Assembly: GCA_016213205.1 (NCBI GenBank)
Contig: JACRAZ010000059.1
Span: forward strand, 52,434 to 116,433
Direction: 5' to 3'
Source: Burkholderiales bacterium
GTDB taxonomy: Bacteria > Pseudomonadota > Gammaproteobacteria > Burkholderiales > Burkholderiaceae_C
DNA: 64,000 bases
The notes under the pieces are model-generated. The model saw only the letters and a program-made list of their open reading frames with translations, was not told the DNA's origin and searched no databases. A program made the translations under genes and the position numbers. This document shows, piece after piece, positions 29,082 through 40,015 of this stretch (its first letter is position 1; every line of letters begins with the position of its first letter).

Positions 29082-29807
29082 TCAGGGTTTGGCCGGCGCG
29101 CCGCAGGCGGTGAAGCCCGGGCCGTTGTTCGGCAGCCTCAGCGTGGCGAGCTTGCCGCGCAGGGGCTCGTCGACCTGCACGCGCAAGGTCACCAGCGGTG
29201 CCGGGGGCACCAGCGTGATCACACGCGCGGTGCGCAGCCCGCGTTGCGACAGGCGGCCCAGCTCGGCCTCGGCGGCGCCCTTGTCGTCGAAGCGGCCCAG
29301 CACCAGGCCGGGCTGCAGCTCGGGTGCGTTCTGCATCGGCTGGCCTTCGATCTTCAGGCGCTTGAGCTCCTCGACCTTGCGCTCCAGCGCCTCGTCGTCC
29401 GCGTACTTGCCCATGTAGATCAGGAACACGCCCTTGCGCTCGCTGGCCACGGTGCTGATGCGGCCTGCGGGCAGGCCGTTGTCGAGCAGCAGTTTCTCGG
29501 CGGCGGCCTGGGCGCCGGCCGGGATGGGGCCGGCCTCCAGGCAGGCGCCGAGCGCCGCGCTGGCGGCCCTGGCCGCGGCGGCCGCGGCTTCACTGGCGGC
29601 CAGGGCCCGCGAGGCGGCGGCCAGCGCGGCACTGGCCGCCTGGGCACCGAGCACGGTCACCGCGCCGGGGTTCACCTGGCGCTGCAGGCGTTCGGGCTCG
29701 CGGCCGGGCTCGGCACGGGGGCCGGTCAGCCGATCGAACAGGCCCTGCGTCCAGGCCAGCAGCAGCAGGTTGGCCAGCAGCAGCAGCACCACCAGGGCTC
29801 TCAGCAT
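29082..29807 (-). CDS. SPOR domain protein, single-pass membrane
   Basis: A 241-residue protein with one N-terminal membrane helix (about 3-22, LVVLLLLANLLLLAW), an Ala-rich stretch that may be helical or coiled (about 52-90), and a SPOR-like segment (about 105-185) with GVFLIYMGKYADDEALERK and LVLGRFDDKGAAEAEL, resembling the peptidoglycan-binding repeats of SPOR proteins. A Cys near the C-terminus (FTACGAP) is unpaired. SPOR domains bind denuded glycan at division sites. It follows birA, an arrangement seen in Burkholderiales, though coaX is missing from between them. Confidence 0.8.
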   Translation of the reverse strand: MLRALVVLLLLANLLLLAWTQGLFDRLTGPRAEPGREPERLQRQVNPGAVTVLGAQAASAALAAASRALAASEAAAAAARAASAALGACLEAGPIPAGAQAAAEKLLLDNGLPAGRISTVASERKGVFLIYMGKYADDEALERKVEELKRLKIEGQPMQNAPELQPGLVLGRFDDKGAAEAELGRLSQRGLRTARVITLVPPAPLVTLRVQVDEPLRGKLATLRLPNNGPGFTACGAPAKP

Positions 29808-29863
29808 CGTGCGGTCCTCATCGTGCGGCGCTCGTCACGCAGGGTCTCGTCGGGGCGGTTCAT
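29801..29863 (-). CDS. 20-codon micro-ORF linking birA and the SPOR gene
   Basis: An ATG overlaps the birA stop (ATGA) and the frame runs 20 codons (starting MNRPDETLRDERR) to a stop that overlaps the SPOR start region. It fills exactly the gap between the two genes and could couple their translation. It may be a remnant of a deleted gene such as coaX, or chance. There is no independent evidence that it is translated. Confidence 0.2.
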   Translation of the reverse strand: MNRPDETLRDERRTMRTARC

Positions 29864-30789
29864 GGCGTCGCCTGGCGGATGCTGAGCTCGCCGCTGCTCA
29901 CCCGCAGGCGCTGGTGGCCGCGGCGCAGCCACAGTGCGCCATCGGCATCCACCCCGTCGGCCACGCCGTCGGGGGCCTCGGCCAGCGTGGTGCTCACGGC
30001 GCGGCCGTACAGCGCATCGCGGCGGGCAAAGCGCTCACGCAGGGGTGCGAAGCCCTCGTGCTCGAAGGCCAGCAGCGCGCGCACCAGCGGCCCGGCCAGC
30101 GTGGCCAGGGCCTGCGGCGCGTTGAGCGCCGGGTCGAGTTCCTGCAGCCAGGCGTGGCCCCAGCTCGCGTCATGCACCGGCAGCGCCTGGATGTTCAGGC
30201 CGATGCCGACCACCGCCATGCGGCGCGTGCCGACCGCCACCGTCTCGATCAGGATGCCGCCAAGCTTGCGCGCGCTGCCGTCGTGGCCCGCAGGCACGTG
30301 TGGCGCTGCCACCTGGCCTGGCCCCGCCGGGGGCTGGGCCGGGTGCGGCCCGGCCCCGGGGGCGCCCATCAGCATCAGGTCGTTCGGCCACTTCAGGCCG
30401 ATGCGCGGCGGCGCGGCGCCGGCAGCCGGGTCCAGGGCCTCGGCCACCGCCAGGCCCACCGCCAGCGACAGGCCCGACCAGTCTTTCGGCGCCAGGGGCA
30501 GCGAGAGTGAAAACGTCAGCGAGGCGCCGCGCGACGCGTGCCAGTGCTTGCCCTGGCGGCCGCGGCCCTGCGTCTGCAGCTCGGCCACCAGCAGGCAGGG
30601 CAGGGCGTCGCCCTGGCGCCGGCCCGGGGCGCCGGTGTCTTCGAGGGCCGCGCCGCGCGCACGCTCGAGCAGGCGCGTGTTGGTGGAATCGCACTGCGCC
30701 AGCACCTCGACCGAAAGCCCGGGCAGCAGCGGCTCGAGCTGCTCCCACAAGGCCTCGGCGCCCCAGTTCATCGGCTGCGCGTCGTGCAT
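29860..30789 (-). CDS. birA: Biotin-[acetyl-CoA-carboxylase] ligase
   Basis: A 309-residue BirA without the N-terminal DNA-binding domain, so an enzyme only and not a repressor. Motifs are in order: CDSTNTRLL, the biotin/ATP loop QTQGRGRQGKHW, LKWPNDLML and KLGGILIE, then a short C-terminal SH3-like domain. Between LKWPNDLM and KLGGIL lies an unusual Gly/Pro/Ala/His-rich insert of about 30 residues; the motifs on either side keep frame, so the enzyme is probably active. It lies 13 bp after the SET gene and leads to the SPOR gene; coaX, often next to birA, is absent. Confidence 0.95.
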   Translation of the reverse strand: MHDAQPMNWGAEALWEQLEPLLPGLSVEVLAQCDSTNTRLLERARGAALEDTGAPGRRQGDALPCLLVAELQTQGRGRQGKHWHASRGASLTFSLSLPLAPKDWSGLSLAVGLAVAEALDPAAGAAPPRIGLKWPNDLMLMGAPGAGPHPAQPPAGPGQVAAPHVPAGHDGSARKLGGILIETVAVGTRRMAVVGIGLNIQALPVHDASWGHAWLQELDPALNAPQALATLAGPLVRALLAFEHEGFAPLRERFARRDALYGRAVSTTLAEAPDGVADGVDADGALWLRRGHQRLRVSSGELSIRQATP

Positions 30790-30802
30790 CGTCCGGCGGG
30801 GC

Positions 30803-31357
30803 TCAGCCGAGCTTCTGGCGCTTGGGCGCCAGCATGGTGCCGCGGCAGGCCTTGCTGCCGCAATGGCAGGCGAACTGCCGCTTCAAGGCGGGGGTGTAGC
30901 GCTCGTCGATCACCAGGCCGTAGTCGTAGAACAACTCCTCACCGGGCTTGATGTTGCGCATCGCCTTGATGAACACGCGCTCGCCATCGTCGTCGTCGGC
31001 CTCGCAGTTGGGATCGCAGGCGTGGTTGATCCAGCGCGCCGCATTGCCGCCGAACTTGGCGTCGATCACGCGGTCTTCGTCGATGTGGAAGTAGAAGGTG
31101 TGGTTCGGGTCGCTCGGGTCGTGCGGGTGGCGGCGCAACGCCTCGACCCAGGTGATCACCTCGCCGGTGTACTCGATGATGACCTCGCCCTTCTTGATCG
31201 GGCGCAGCGCGAACACGCCCTTGCCGTGCACGCCGCTCTTGCGCACCTGGATGCGGCGGCCCTTGTCGGCGGCTGCGGCCGGGGCTGCCGGTGCGGCGGC
31301 GGGGGTCTTGCGGCGGGTGGCTTGCGTGCTCGGCTTCATTCGGTAAAGTGAATTCAT
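30803..31357 (-). CDS. SET-domain protein lysine methyltransferase
   Basis: A 184-residue protein: a short basic Ala/Pro-rich N-tail, then a compact SET domain with SGVHGKGVFA (about 42-51), GEVIIEYTGEVI, the SAM-binding NHACDPN knot motif and the catalytic ELFYDYG, and a post-SET CHCGSKAC (CxCx4C) near the C-terminus. All parts of an active SET enzyme are present. Such compact SET proteins in bacteria methylate lysines of histone-like or ribosomal proteins; the substrate here is unknown. Start ATG 31357 is chosen; ATG 31339 is possible. No ribosome site precedes either. It is divergent from topB across an alternating purine-pyrimidine tract and is followed closely by birA. Confidence 0.92.
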   Translation of the reverse strand: MNSLYRMKPSTQATRRKTPAAAPAAPAAAADKGRRIQVRKSGVHGKGVFALRPIKKGEVIIEYTGEVITWVEALRRHPHDPSDPNHTFYFHIDEDRVIDAKFGGNAARWINHACDPNCEADDDDGERVFIKAMRNIKPGEELFYDYGLVIDERYTPALKRQFACHCGSKACRGTMLAPKRQKLG

Positions 31358-31359
31358 GG

Positions 31360-31396
31360 GCGCGCGCGTGTGTACACATGTGTGTGCGTGCGCGCG
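31360..31396. repeat. 37-bp strictly alternating purine-pyrimidine tract
   Basis: From 31360 to 31396 every step alternates purine and pyrimidine: GCGCGCGCG, then GTGT and ACACA runs, GTGTGTGCGTG, and GCGCGCG. Two overlapping 10-bp palindromes, TGTGTACACA (31369-31378) and ACACATGTGT (31374-31383), lie at its centre. Such sequence is the classic Z-DNA former under negative supercoiling. It starts 3 nt from the SET start codon and lies between that gene and topB. Confidence 0.9.
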
Positions 31397-31405
31397 AAGA
31401 GCCGG

Positions 31406-31411
31406 ATTGTA
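31406..31411 (-). promoter_or_regulatory. Putative -10 of the SET-birA-SPOR operon
   Basis: TACAAT on the reverse strand within GCCTACAATCC. Transcription would start near 31399, so the SET leader would consist almost entirely of the alternating tract. No clear -35 was seen. Confidence 0.45.
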
Positions 31412-31445
31412 GGCATGGCCTATCCAGGGAACCGACATCACTCAC

Positions 31446-34048
<2,603 letters not shown>

Positions 34049-34049
<1 letters not shown>

Positions 34050-34399
34050 TGGCCGAGGCCCGCCCCGGGGCTGGCACAGGCGGGGGCGCATGGCCCTGCC
34101 TGCGTGCGCAGGGCGGGGGGTGCGTGCTCGACGTGAGCGTGATGCCCAACGCCAAGCACACGGTGGTGGACGGCCTGCACGATGGCGCGCTGCGTGTGCG
34201 CCTGGCCGCGCCGCCGGTGGACGGCAAGGCCAACCAGAAGCTGATCGACTGGCTGGCCGGTGAACTGGGTTGCCCCAAGCGCGCGGTGACGCTGCTGCGC
34301 GGCCAGAGCGCGCGCCGCAAGCAACTGCAGCTGGACCTGCCAGCCGAGCCCGTGGGCGCCTGGCTGGCCCGCTGCCTCAGCGCATCGCCGCGTGGGTGA
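34049..34399 (+). CDS. DUF167 (YggU) family protein
   Basis: A 116-residue protein. Residues about 28-105 carry the DUF167 motifs VMPNAKHTVVDG and APPVDGKANQKLIDWLA, followed by RGQSARRKQLQL. The family has an alpha/beta fold of unknown function. The ATG overlaps the topB stop (TGATG), so translation is coupled. The N-terminal 25 Gly-rich residues are outside the family core and the true start could be later. It converges on the next gene with a 23-bp overlap of coding ends. Confidence 0.88.
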
Positions 34400-35042
34400 G
34401 CGATTCGATCTGCGCGCTCACCTCCACCAGCCGCGCCGCCACCACGCCGAACTCTCGCCCGCCCTCGCCGGCGCGGGCGGCGGCGATGCGTGCGTTCATC
34501 GCCACGATGCGGGCCTCGCTGGCCACACGCTCGATGCTGCGGATCAGGCCCTCCTGGTGTTGCTGCGCACGCTGGGCCGCCGCGCGTGCCTGGGACTCAT
34601 AGGCCTGGGTGAGCTGGTTCAGCTGGCCCAGCAGCGGGGTGGCCATCTCGATCAACGTGGTCAGCGCGGCGCGGCCCTGGCCGCCGTCGGCCGCCAGCAC
34701 CTCGCGCGCCAGCGTGGCGAACCGACGCACCGCCGCATCCACGCCTGCGCTGCCGAAGAAGGCCTCGTGCAGCGCCGCCGCGGGTGGGGCGGGCAGGCCA
34801 TCGCCGCCGGTGGTGAGGCGCTCGTGCGCGCTGGTGAACTGCTGCAGCGCGTCGCGCGCGGCATCGCGGGCGGTGCGGTCGCCTCGGTCGGCCAGCAGCG
34901 CCATCAGCGCGATGCGCTGCGACAGCATGCGCTGCCGGCCCGCCAGGTTGATCAGTGAAGACCAGGTGTCGGCACTGACCTCGCCGCCCGTGTTCGGGGC
35001 GGGTGGCACCGCCGCGGGGCGAAACGCCAGCATCTGAGCCAT
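34377..35042 (-). CDS. Soluble PilJ-N domain protein with truncated chemoreceptor-like helix
   Basis: A 221-residue protein. Residues about 27-90 resemble the N-terminal sensor domain of type IV pili chemotaxis receptors, with INLAGRQRMLSQRIALMALL. Residues about 160-221 are a helix like the first signalling helix of methyl-accepting proteins (ASEARIVAMNARIAAARAGE, REFGVVAARL), but the hairpin tip that binds CheW/CheA is missing. No membrane segment is visible, whereas PilJ-type sensors normally span the membrane. It may be a soluble adaptor or a remnant. No chemotaxis genes adjoin it. Its 3' end overlaps the convergent DUF167 gene. Confidence 0.7.
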   Translation of the reverse strand: MAQMLAFRPAAVPPAPNTGGEVSADTWSSLINLAGRQRMLSQRIALMALLADRGDRTARDAARDALQQFTSAHERLTTGGDGLPAPPAAALHEAFFGSAGVDAAVRRFATLAREVLAADGGQGRAALTTLIEMATPLLGQLNQLTQAYESQARAAAQRAQQHQEGLIRSIERVASEARIVAMNARIAAARAGEGGREFGVVAARLVEVSAQIESLTHAAMR

Positions 35043-35263
35043 GGACCATTCCCCTGTCGTCTTGTTGGCGAGCGGTTTCGCAAGCTCTGTGCCGGCGCTG
35101 CCACGAGGGCTGGGTTGCCGAGGCGCGAACGCAGCACCGGCCGGCCGGCGGGCCGGGCGGGCCCGACGCGGGCATCATCGGGGCACCCCCTCGATGCGGT
35201 GACCCCCGATCGCCCGGCGGCCCGGCCCTGGCCGCTGCCCATCGGCGTCAGCCCCGACCGACC

Positions 35264-36274
35264 ATGTCCATGCTGGTGTTCCACAAGCTGCTGGCAATCT
35301 TCGCCACCGTGAGCCTGGGCTGGCTGGCCGGGCGCCTGCGCTGGCTGGGCAGCGGCGAGGGCGGCAGCGACCCGGCACGCACGCTGGGCAACGCGGCGTT
35401 CTACATCTTCGTGCCGGCGCTGCTGTTTCGCACCACCGCGCGGCTGGACCCGCACACCCTGCCCTGGGTCACGATGGCGGCCTTCTTCGTGCCGGTGCTG
35501 GTCTTGCTGATCGGGGTGTATGCGGTGCAGCGCTGGCGCGGCTCGGGCGCGGCGCAGGCCGACCTGCAGGCCGTCGAGCGTGCGGCCGCGGCGCCTTCGG
35601 CACGGGCGATCGCGGTCACCTTCGGCAATTCGGTGCAGGTGGGCATCCCGGTGGCCGCGGCGCTGTTCGGCGAGGCAGGCCTGGGCATCCACATCGCGCT
35701 GGTGAGCGTGCATGCGCTGGTGCTGCTGTCGGTGCTGACGGCGCTGGTGGAGCTGGACCTGGCCCGCGCGCGGGCGCGCCACGAGGCCGGCGCCGGCCTG
35801 TGGCGCACGCTGCTGGCCACGCTGCGCAACACCATCATCCACCCGGTGGTGCTGCCGGTGCTGGCCGGCGCGCTGTGGCATGCCAGCGGCTGGCCGCTGC
35901 CCGGGCCGGTGGATGAGACGCTGCAACTGCTGGGCACCGCGGTGGCACCGCTGTGCCTGGTGCTGATCGGCCTGTCACTGGCCTACTGCAGCGTGGGCCA
36001 GGCGATCGCCAGCGCGGTGGTGATCAGCGCGCTCAAACTGCTGGTGCTGCCGGCGCTGGTGCTGGGGGTGGCGCACTGGGGCTTCGGCCTCGCGGGCCTG
36101 CCGCTGCAGGTGGCGGTGATGATGGCCGCGCTGCCCACCGGCAGCAACGCGCTGATCTTCGCGCAGCGCTACCGCTCGCAGGAGGCCGAGGCCACCACCG
36201 CGATCGTGCTGTCCACCTTCGGTTTCGTGTTCAGCGCGCCTCTGTGGCTGGCGGTGCTGGCCTGGCTGCGCTGA
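35264..36274 (+). CDS. AEC family transporter
   Basis: A 336-residue integral membrane protein with about ten helices and the two-half layout of the auxin efflux carrier (AEC) family. Residues near 124-131 (TFGNSVQVGIP) and near the C-terminus (PTGSNALIFAQRY) match the family motifs around the unwound helices of each half. The substrate is often a dicarboxylate, malonate or amino acid and cannot be read. ATG 35264 is chosen as the first Met before the first helix; an upstream open frame to 35003 is non-coding looking. It is divergent from the PilJ-N-like gene. Confidence 0.9.
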   Translation: MSMLVFHKLLAIFATVSLGWLAGRLRWLGSGEGGSDPARTLGNAAFYIFVPALLFRTTARLDPHTLPWVTMAAFFVPVLVLLIGVYAVQRWRGSGAAQADLQAVERAAAAPSARAIAVTFGNSVQVGIPVAAALFGEAGLGIHIALVSVHALVLLSVLTALVELDLARARARHEAGAGLWRTLLATLRNTIIHPVVLPVLAGALWHASGWPLPGPVDETLQLLGTAVAPLCLVLIGLSLAYCSVGQAIASAVVISALKLLVLPALVLGVAHWGFGLAGLPLQVAVMMAALPTGSNALIFAQRYRSQEAEATTAIVLSTFGFVFSAPLWLAVLAWLR

Positions 36275-36300
36275 GGCGGCCGCGCCGAGGCGGCCGTGCT

Positions 36301-36789
36301 TCAGCCGCCCTTGAGGGTTTCGCGCTGGTCGTCGCCGTGCGCGGACGAGCGCACCCGGTGCTGGCCGTCGAACGTGACGCTGAACACCTTCTTCTGCTGC
36401 CCGTCCAGGTAGCGCCAGTCCCACACCTCCTCGTCGGGCTTCCCGGCAAAGCGCTGCACCTTCGCCGGGCGGCCCAGCAGGCGCCGCACCTCGTCCTGTG
36501 CCATGCCGGGCTCCACCTTCGCGAAGTTCTCGGCCGTCAGCGTCTGGCGGATCGATTGCAGCTTGCCGTCCGGGCCCAGCGTGATGAAGTAGTTGGTGCT
36601 GCCCTCGGGCTGGCGCGGGTACTCGAGGATCTTCGAGCCGTCGGCCTTCTCGGTGATCTGCAGCGGTTCGCCGAACTGCTGGCGCACGTCGGCCTCGACC
36701 GAGACGCCGGGCTGCAGCTTCTCGATGCGCTGCTGGTCGCAGGCGGCGAGCAGGGCACTGAGGGCCAGCAACAAGCCAAGCCATCGCAT
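36301..36789 (-). CDS. BamE-like outer-membrane lipoprotein
   Basis: A 162-residue lipoprotein; ATG 36789 has a GAGGAG site 6 nt upstream. The signal peptide ends in the lipobox LLAAC, at about residue 17. Two BamE/SmpA-like units follow: [18 protein letters not shown] (about 25-42) and [17 protein letters not shown] (about 92-108), each followed by strands with a Tyr/Trp (LEYPRQ; VWDWRY). BamE helps the outer-membrane protein assembly complex, but the doubled unit makes this a related lipoprotein rather than BamE itself. Its role is open. It is convergent with the AEC gene. Confidence 0.83.
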   Translation of the reverse strand: MRWLGLLLALSALLAACDQQRIEKLQPGVSVEADVRQQFGEPLQITEKADGSKILEYPRQPEGSTNYFITLGPDGKLQSIRQTLTAENFAKVEPGMAQDEVRRLLGRPAKVQRFAGKPDEEVWDWRYLDGQQKKVFSVTFDGQHRVRSSAHGDDQRETLKGG

Positions 36790-36867
36790 CGGGTTCTCCT
36801 CGTGGGCTGGGGGCGAGGGCCATTGTGCCGCCGGTCCACGCGCCGACCCCGATGCGCGAAAATCAAG

Positions 36868-36946
36868 GTATGTCGACCCCCAGCTCACTTCGTTCGCGGC
36901 CCCCCGAGGGGGAGTTCAGGACCTTCGGAACGGTCGGGCGGTCCTG
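36868..36946 (+). repeat. Palindromic element forming the proA leader
   Basis: The element contains TCGACCCCCAGCTCACTTCG, then a CCCCC-GA-GGGGG hairpin (36901-36912), then a 7-bp stem CAGGACC (36917-36923) and GGTCCTG (36940-36946) with a 16-nt loop that abuts the proA ATG. There is no Shine-Dalgarno. It resembles the element before the nitrilase-like gene. Confidence 0.5.
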
Positions 36947-38227
36947 ATGAACCCGAACGACATCCCCGCCTACATGGCCCACGTGGGCGCGGCCGCGCGC
37001 AGCGCCGCCACCACGATGGCCGCGGCCTCCACGGCCGCCAAGAACCAGGCCCTGCGCCGGTTGGCCGAGCGTCTGCGCGAGCAGGTATCGGTGCTGCAGC
37101 AGGCCAATGCGCTGGACCTGTCGGCCGCGCGCGAGGCGGGCCTGGCCGAGCCGATGGTCGACCGGCTCAAGCTCACGCCGCAGGTGATCGAGACGGTGGC
37201 CGAAGGCTGCGAGCAGATCGCCGCGATGCCCGACCCGATCGGCGAGATCACCGGTGTCAAGCGCCGGCCTTCGGGCATCAGCGTGGGCCAGATGCGGGTG
37301 CCGCTGGGTGTGTTCGGCATGATCTACGAGAGCCGCCCGAACGTGACGATCGAGGCCGCCTCGCTGGCCATCAAGAGCGGCAATGCCTGCATCCTGCGCG
37401 GCGGCTCCGAGGCGCTGCACAGCAACCTCGCGTTGTGGCGCCTGGTGCAGGCCGCGCTGGCCGATGCCGGGCTGCCGCCCGAGGCGGTGCAACTGGTGGA
37501 GACCACCGACCGCGCGGCGGTGGGCCGCCTGATCACGATGCCCGAGTACGTGGACGTGATCATCCCGCGCGGCGGCAAGGGCCTGATCGAGCGCATCAGC
37601 GCCGAGGCGCGGGTGCCGGTGATCAAGCACCTCGATGGCAACTGCCACGTGTACATCGATGCCGAGGTCGATGTCGACCAGGCGCTGGTGGTCACCGACA
37701 ACGCGAAGACGCAGAAGGTCAGCCCCTGCAACGCGGCCGAATCGCTGCTGGTGCACGAGCGGCAGGCCGAGGCCTTCCTGCCGCGCATCGGGGCGGTCTT
37801 CGCCGCCAAGGGCGTGGAGATGCGCTGCTGCCCGGCCGCGCGGGCGGTGCTGGCGGCCGTGCCCGGTGCGAAGCTGGCAGACGCCACCGAGGCCGACTGG
37901 GCCGAGGAGTACCTGGCGCTGATCATCAGCATCAAGGTGGTGGCGAGCCTGGACGAGGCCATCGCGCACATCAACCGCTTCGGCTCGCACCACACCGACG
38001 CGATCCTCACCACGAACCACGTGGCGGCGATGCGCTTCCTGCGCGAGGTGGATTCATCCAGCGTGATGGTGAACGCCAGCACGCGCTTCGCGGACGGCTT
38101 TGAATACGGCCTGGGTGCCGAGATCGGCATCTCCACCGACAAGTTCCACGCCCGCGGCCCGGTGGGGCTGGAGGGCCTCACCTCGATGAAGTGGGTGGTG
38201 CTGGGGCAGGGCGAGGTGCGGCGTTGA
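36947..38227 (+). CDS. proA: Glutamate-5-semialdehyde dehydrogenase (gamma-glutamyl phosphate reductase)
   Basis: A 426-residue enzyme with ProA landmarks: [17 protein letters not shown] (near 118-134), [24 protein letters not shown] and the catalytic cysteine region [10 protein letters not shown] (near 260). The C-terminal segment [12 protein letters not shown] is also family-typical. It reduces gamma-glutamyl phosphate in proline synthesis. ATG 36947 begins at a natural N-terminus; the upstream frame crosses a repeat. It overlaps queC by 4 bp. proB is not in the window. Confidence 0.97.
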   Translation: MNPNDIPAYMAHVGAAARSAATTMAAASTAAKNQALRRLAERLREQVSVLQQANALDLSAAREAGLAEPMVDRLKLTPQVIETVAEGCEQIAAMPDPIGEITGVKRRPSGISVGQMRVPLGVFGMIYESRPNVTIEAASLAIKSGNACILRGGSEALHSNLALWRLVQAALADAGLPPEAVQLVETTDRAAVGRLITMPEYVDVIIPRGGKGLIERISAEARVPVIKHLDGNCHVYIDAEVDVDQALVVTDNAKTQKVSPCNAAESLLVHERQAEAFLPRIGAVFAAKGVEMRCCPAARAVLAAVPGAKLADATEADWAEEYLALIISIKVVASLDEAIAHINRFGSHHTDAILTTNHVAAMRFLREVDSSSVMVNASTRFADGFEYGLGAEIGISTDKFHARGPVGLEGLTSMKWVVLGQGEVRR

Positions 38228-38931
38228 CCGATGCGCGCACGGCACTCGTGCTGTTCTCGGGCGGGCAGGATTCCACCACCTGCCTGGCCTGGGCGCTGGA
38301 GCGCCACGCCCATGTCGAGACGCTGGCTTTCGACTACGGCCAGCGCCACCGCATCGAGCTCGAGTGCCGCCACACCGTGCGGCGTGAGCTGGCCGCGTCC
38401 TTTCCGCATTGGGCCGGCCGGCTGGGTGAGGACCACCTGCTCGACCTGGGCCTGCTGGGCCAGATCTCCGACACCGCGCTGACCGACGCGCGCGCCATCG
38501 AGATGCAGGCCAACGGCCTGCCCAACACCTTCGTGCCGGCGCGCAACCTGCTGTTCTTGGGCTTTGCCGCGGCGCTGGCCTACCGGCGCGGCGCCACGGT
38601 GCTGGTGGGCGGCATGTGCGAGACCGATTACTCCGGCTACCCCGATTGCCGCGACAACACGATCAAGGCGATGCAGGTGGCACTCTCGCTCGGGCTGGAC
38701 GCACCGCTGGTGATCGAGACCCCGCTGATGTGGCTGAGCAAGGCGCAGACCTGGGCCCTGGCCCACACGCTGGGCGGCGCGGCGCTCACCGCGCTGATCG
38801 AGGAGCACACCCACACCTGCTACCGGGGCGAGCGCGGCGAGCGCCATGCCTGGGGCCACGGCTGCGGCCAGTGCCCGGCCTGTGCGCTGCGCGCGGCCGG
38901 CCATGCGGCCTGGCGCGGGGAGGTGGCGTGA
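38224..38931 (+). CDS. queC: 7-cyano-7-deazaguanine synthase
   Basis: A 235-residue QueC: the PP-loop ATP-binding motif [14 protein letters not shown] is at the N-terminus and a zinc site CGQCPAC near the C-terminus, plus [12 protein letters not shown] in the middle. It converts carboxydeazaguanine to preQ0 for queuosine. The start appears to be TTG 38224, overlapping the proA stop (TTGA) with a GAGGTG site 5 nt upstream; GTG 38191 would add 11 residues inside proA. Coupling with proA and the LemA-like gene indicates one operon. Confidence 0.96.
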   Translation: MTDARTALVLFSGGQDSTTCLAWALERHAHVETLAFDYGQRHRIELECRHTVRRELAASFPHWAGRLGEDHLLDLGLLGQISDTALTDARAIEMQANGLPNTFVPARNLLFLGFAAALAYRRGATVLVGGMCETDYSGYPDCRDNTIKAMQVALSLGLDAPLVIETPLMWLSKAQTWALAHTLGGAALTALIEEHTHTCYRGERGERHAWGHGCGQCPACALRAAGHAAWRGEVA

Positions 38932-39473
38932 GCAGCGGCATGGCCTGGACACTGGGCCTGCTGGCGCTGGTGTTCTTCTGGATGCTGGGCGCCTACAACC
39001 GCGTGGTGGCGCTGCGCACCGCGATCATCGCCGCCTGGGGCCAGATCGAATCACTGCTGCAGGCGCGCCAGCAGGCGGTGGCGGCGCTGCTCACCGCGGC
39101 CGAGCCCTACCTGGTGGCCGAGCAGGCGGCACTGGACGCGGTGTCCGCCGCCCAGGCCCAGCTGGTGCAGGCCACCGAGGCGCTGCGCCCGCGCCCGGCC
39201 CATGCCGAGGCCGCCGCGGTGCTGGCGCGTGCCGATGCCACGCTGACGCCGGCACTGGCCCGGCTGGGTGCGCTGATCGAGCAGCAAAACGGCTGGCGCG
39301 ACGACGGCACGCTCGCCGCGCCGCTGCAAAGCCTGCGCGAGATGGCGCCGCGCTGGCAGTTCGCGCGCCAGGTGTTCAACGAGGCCGCGGCCAGCTACAA
39401 CGCCGCGGTGCAGCAGTTCCCCACACGCCTGCTGGCGCCGGTGTTCCGCTTCGGCAAGGCCGGGCCGTTGTAA
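38928..39473 (+). CDS. LemA family membrane protein
   Basis: A 181-residue protein with one N-terminal helix (about 5-20, [19 protein letters not shown]) and a helical-bundle domain typical of Lem[17 protein letters not shown] near 27-42, an Ala-rich middle and [16 protein letters not shown] near 153-168. The end of LemA usually reads FP-x-LLAxxFxF; here [15 protein letters not shown] 38928 overlaps the queC stop, with GGGGAGG upstream; ATG 38940 is the alternative. Function is unknown. It closes the proA-queC-LemA operon before a cluster of hairpins. Confidence 0.85.
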   Translation: MSSGMAWTLGLLALVFFWMLGAYNRVVALRTAIIAAWGQIESLLQARQQAVAALLTAAEPYLVAEQAALDAVSAAQAQLVQATEALRPRPAHAEAAAVLARADATLTPALARLGALIEQQNGWRDDGTLAAPLQSLREMAPRWQFARQVFNEAAASYNAAVQQFPTRLLAPVFRFGKAGPL

Positions 39474-39502
39474 GCCCGCCAGGGCGCGGCGGGGCCAGCG
39501 CC

Positions 39503-39560
39503 GGGCCGCTCCCGAGCGGCCCCGCACCCCCGCGGGGGGAGGTTGCGGTATGCCGCAACC
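39503..39560. repeat. Three consecutive perfect hairpins between convergent genes
   Basis: GGGCCGCT/AGCGGCCC with a 4-nt loop (39503-39522), CCCCC-GC-GGGGG (39527-39538) and GGTTGCGG/CCGCAACC with a TATG loop (39541-39560). The first arm region shares GCCGGGCCGCTCCC with the 62-bp repeat at 52408. It probably serves as a bidirectional terminator made from dispersed repeats. Confidence 0.7.
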
Positions 39561-39576
39561 GGGGGCGGCAGTTCAT

Positions 39577-39999
39577 TCAACACATCACCGAGGCGGTGGC
39601 CACCAGCTCGTCGAACAAGGCCAGCGAGACCTTGCCGGACACCGAGTATGGGTCCAGCGTGGCGGTGGCCGAGTACTTCAGCAGCAAGGCCGGGTTCAGG
39701 CGCGCCATGTTCACCTGGCCCATCGACCAGCCGGCGAAGCGGCGTTCGCCGATCTCCTCGTAGCTCAGCAGCACCACGTCGGTGTGGCGGGGGTCGGTGG
39801 TGATGCGGTTGTAGAGCTGGCTCACCGCCGAGCGCCCGCCTTCGAGCGCCTGGATGAAGATGCCGCCCGAGTAGCACAACAGCCCGGTGATGCCGCGCCC
39901 CGGGTTGTTCAGCTTGCTCTGGCGCAGGATGGCGTGCAGCTCGTCCTGGTCGATGGAGGGCACGGCCCGGCTCGCATACATCAGTCGCACCAGCATCAT
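39577..39999 (-). CDS. BLUF blue-light photoreceptor protein
   Basis: A 140-residue BLUF protein in the PixD size class with no attached output domain. The flavin-binding residues sit at the canonical positions: Tyr8 (LMYAS), Asn31/Asn32 (KLNNPGRGITGLL), Gln50 (FIQALEG), Trp91 and Met93 (GWSMG). It should bind FAD and respond to blue light by rearranging Tyr8-Gln50 hydrogen bonds. The C-terminal helices would contact a partner, which is unknown. It starts 16 bp after folE on the same strand, so the two are probably cotranscribed. Confidence 0.95.
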   Translation of the reverse strand: MMLVRLMYASRAVPSIDQDELHAILRQSKLNNPGRGITGLLCYSGGIFIQALEGGRSAVSQLYNRITTDPRHTDVVLLSYEEIGERRFAGWSMGQVNMARLNPALLLKYSATATLDPYSVSGKVSLALFDELVATASVMC

Positions 40000-40015
40000 G
40001 GTCTCGTCTCCGGGC

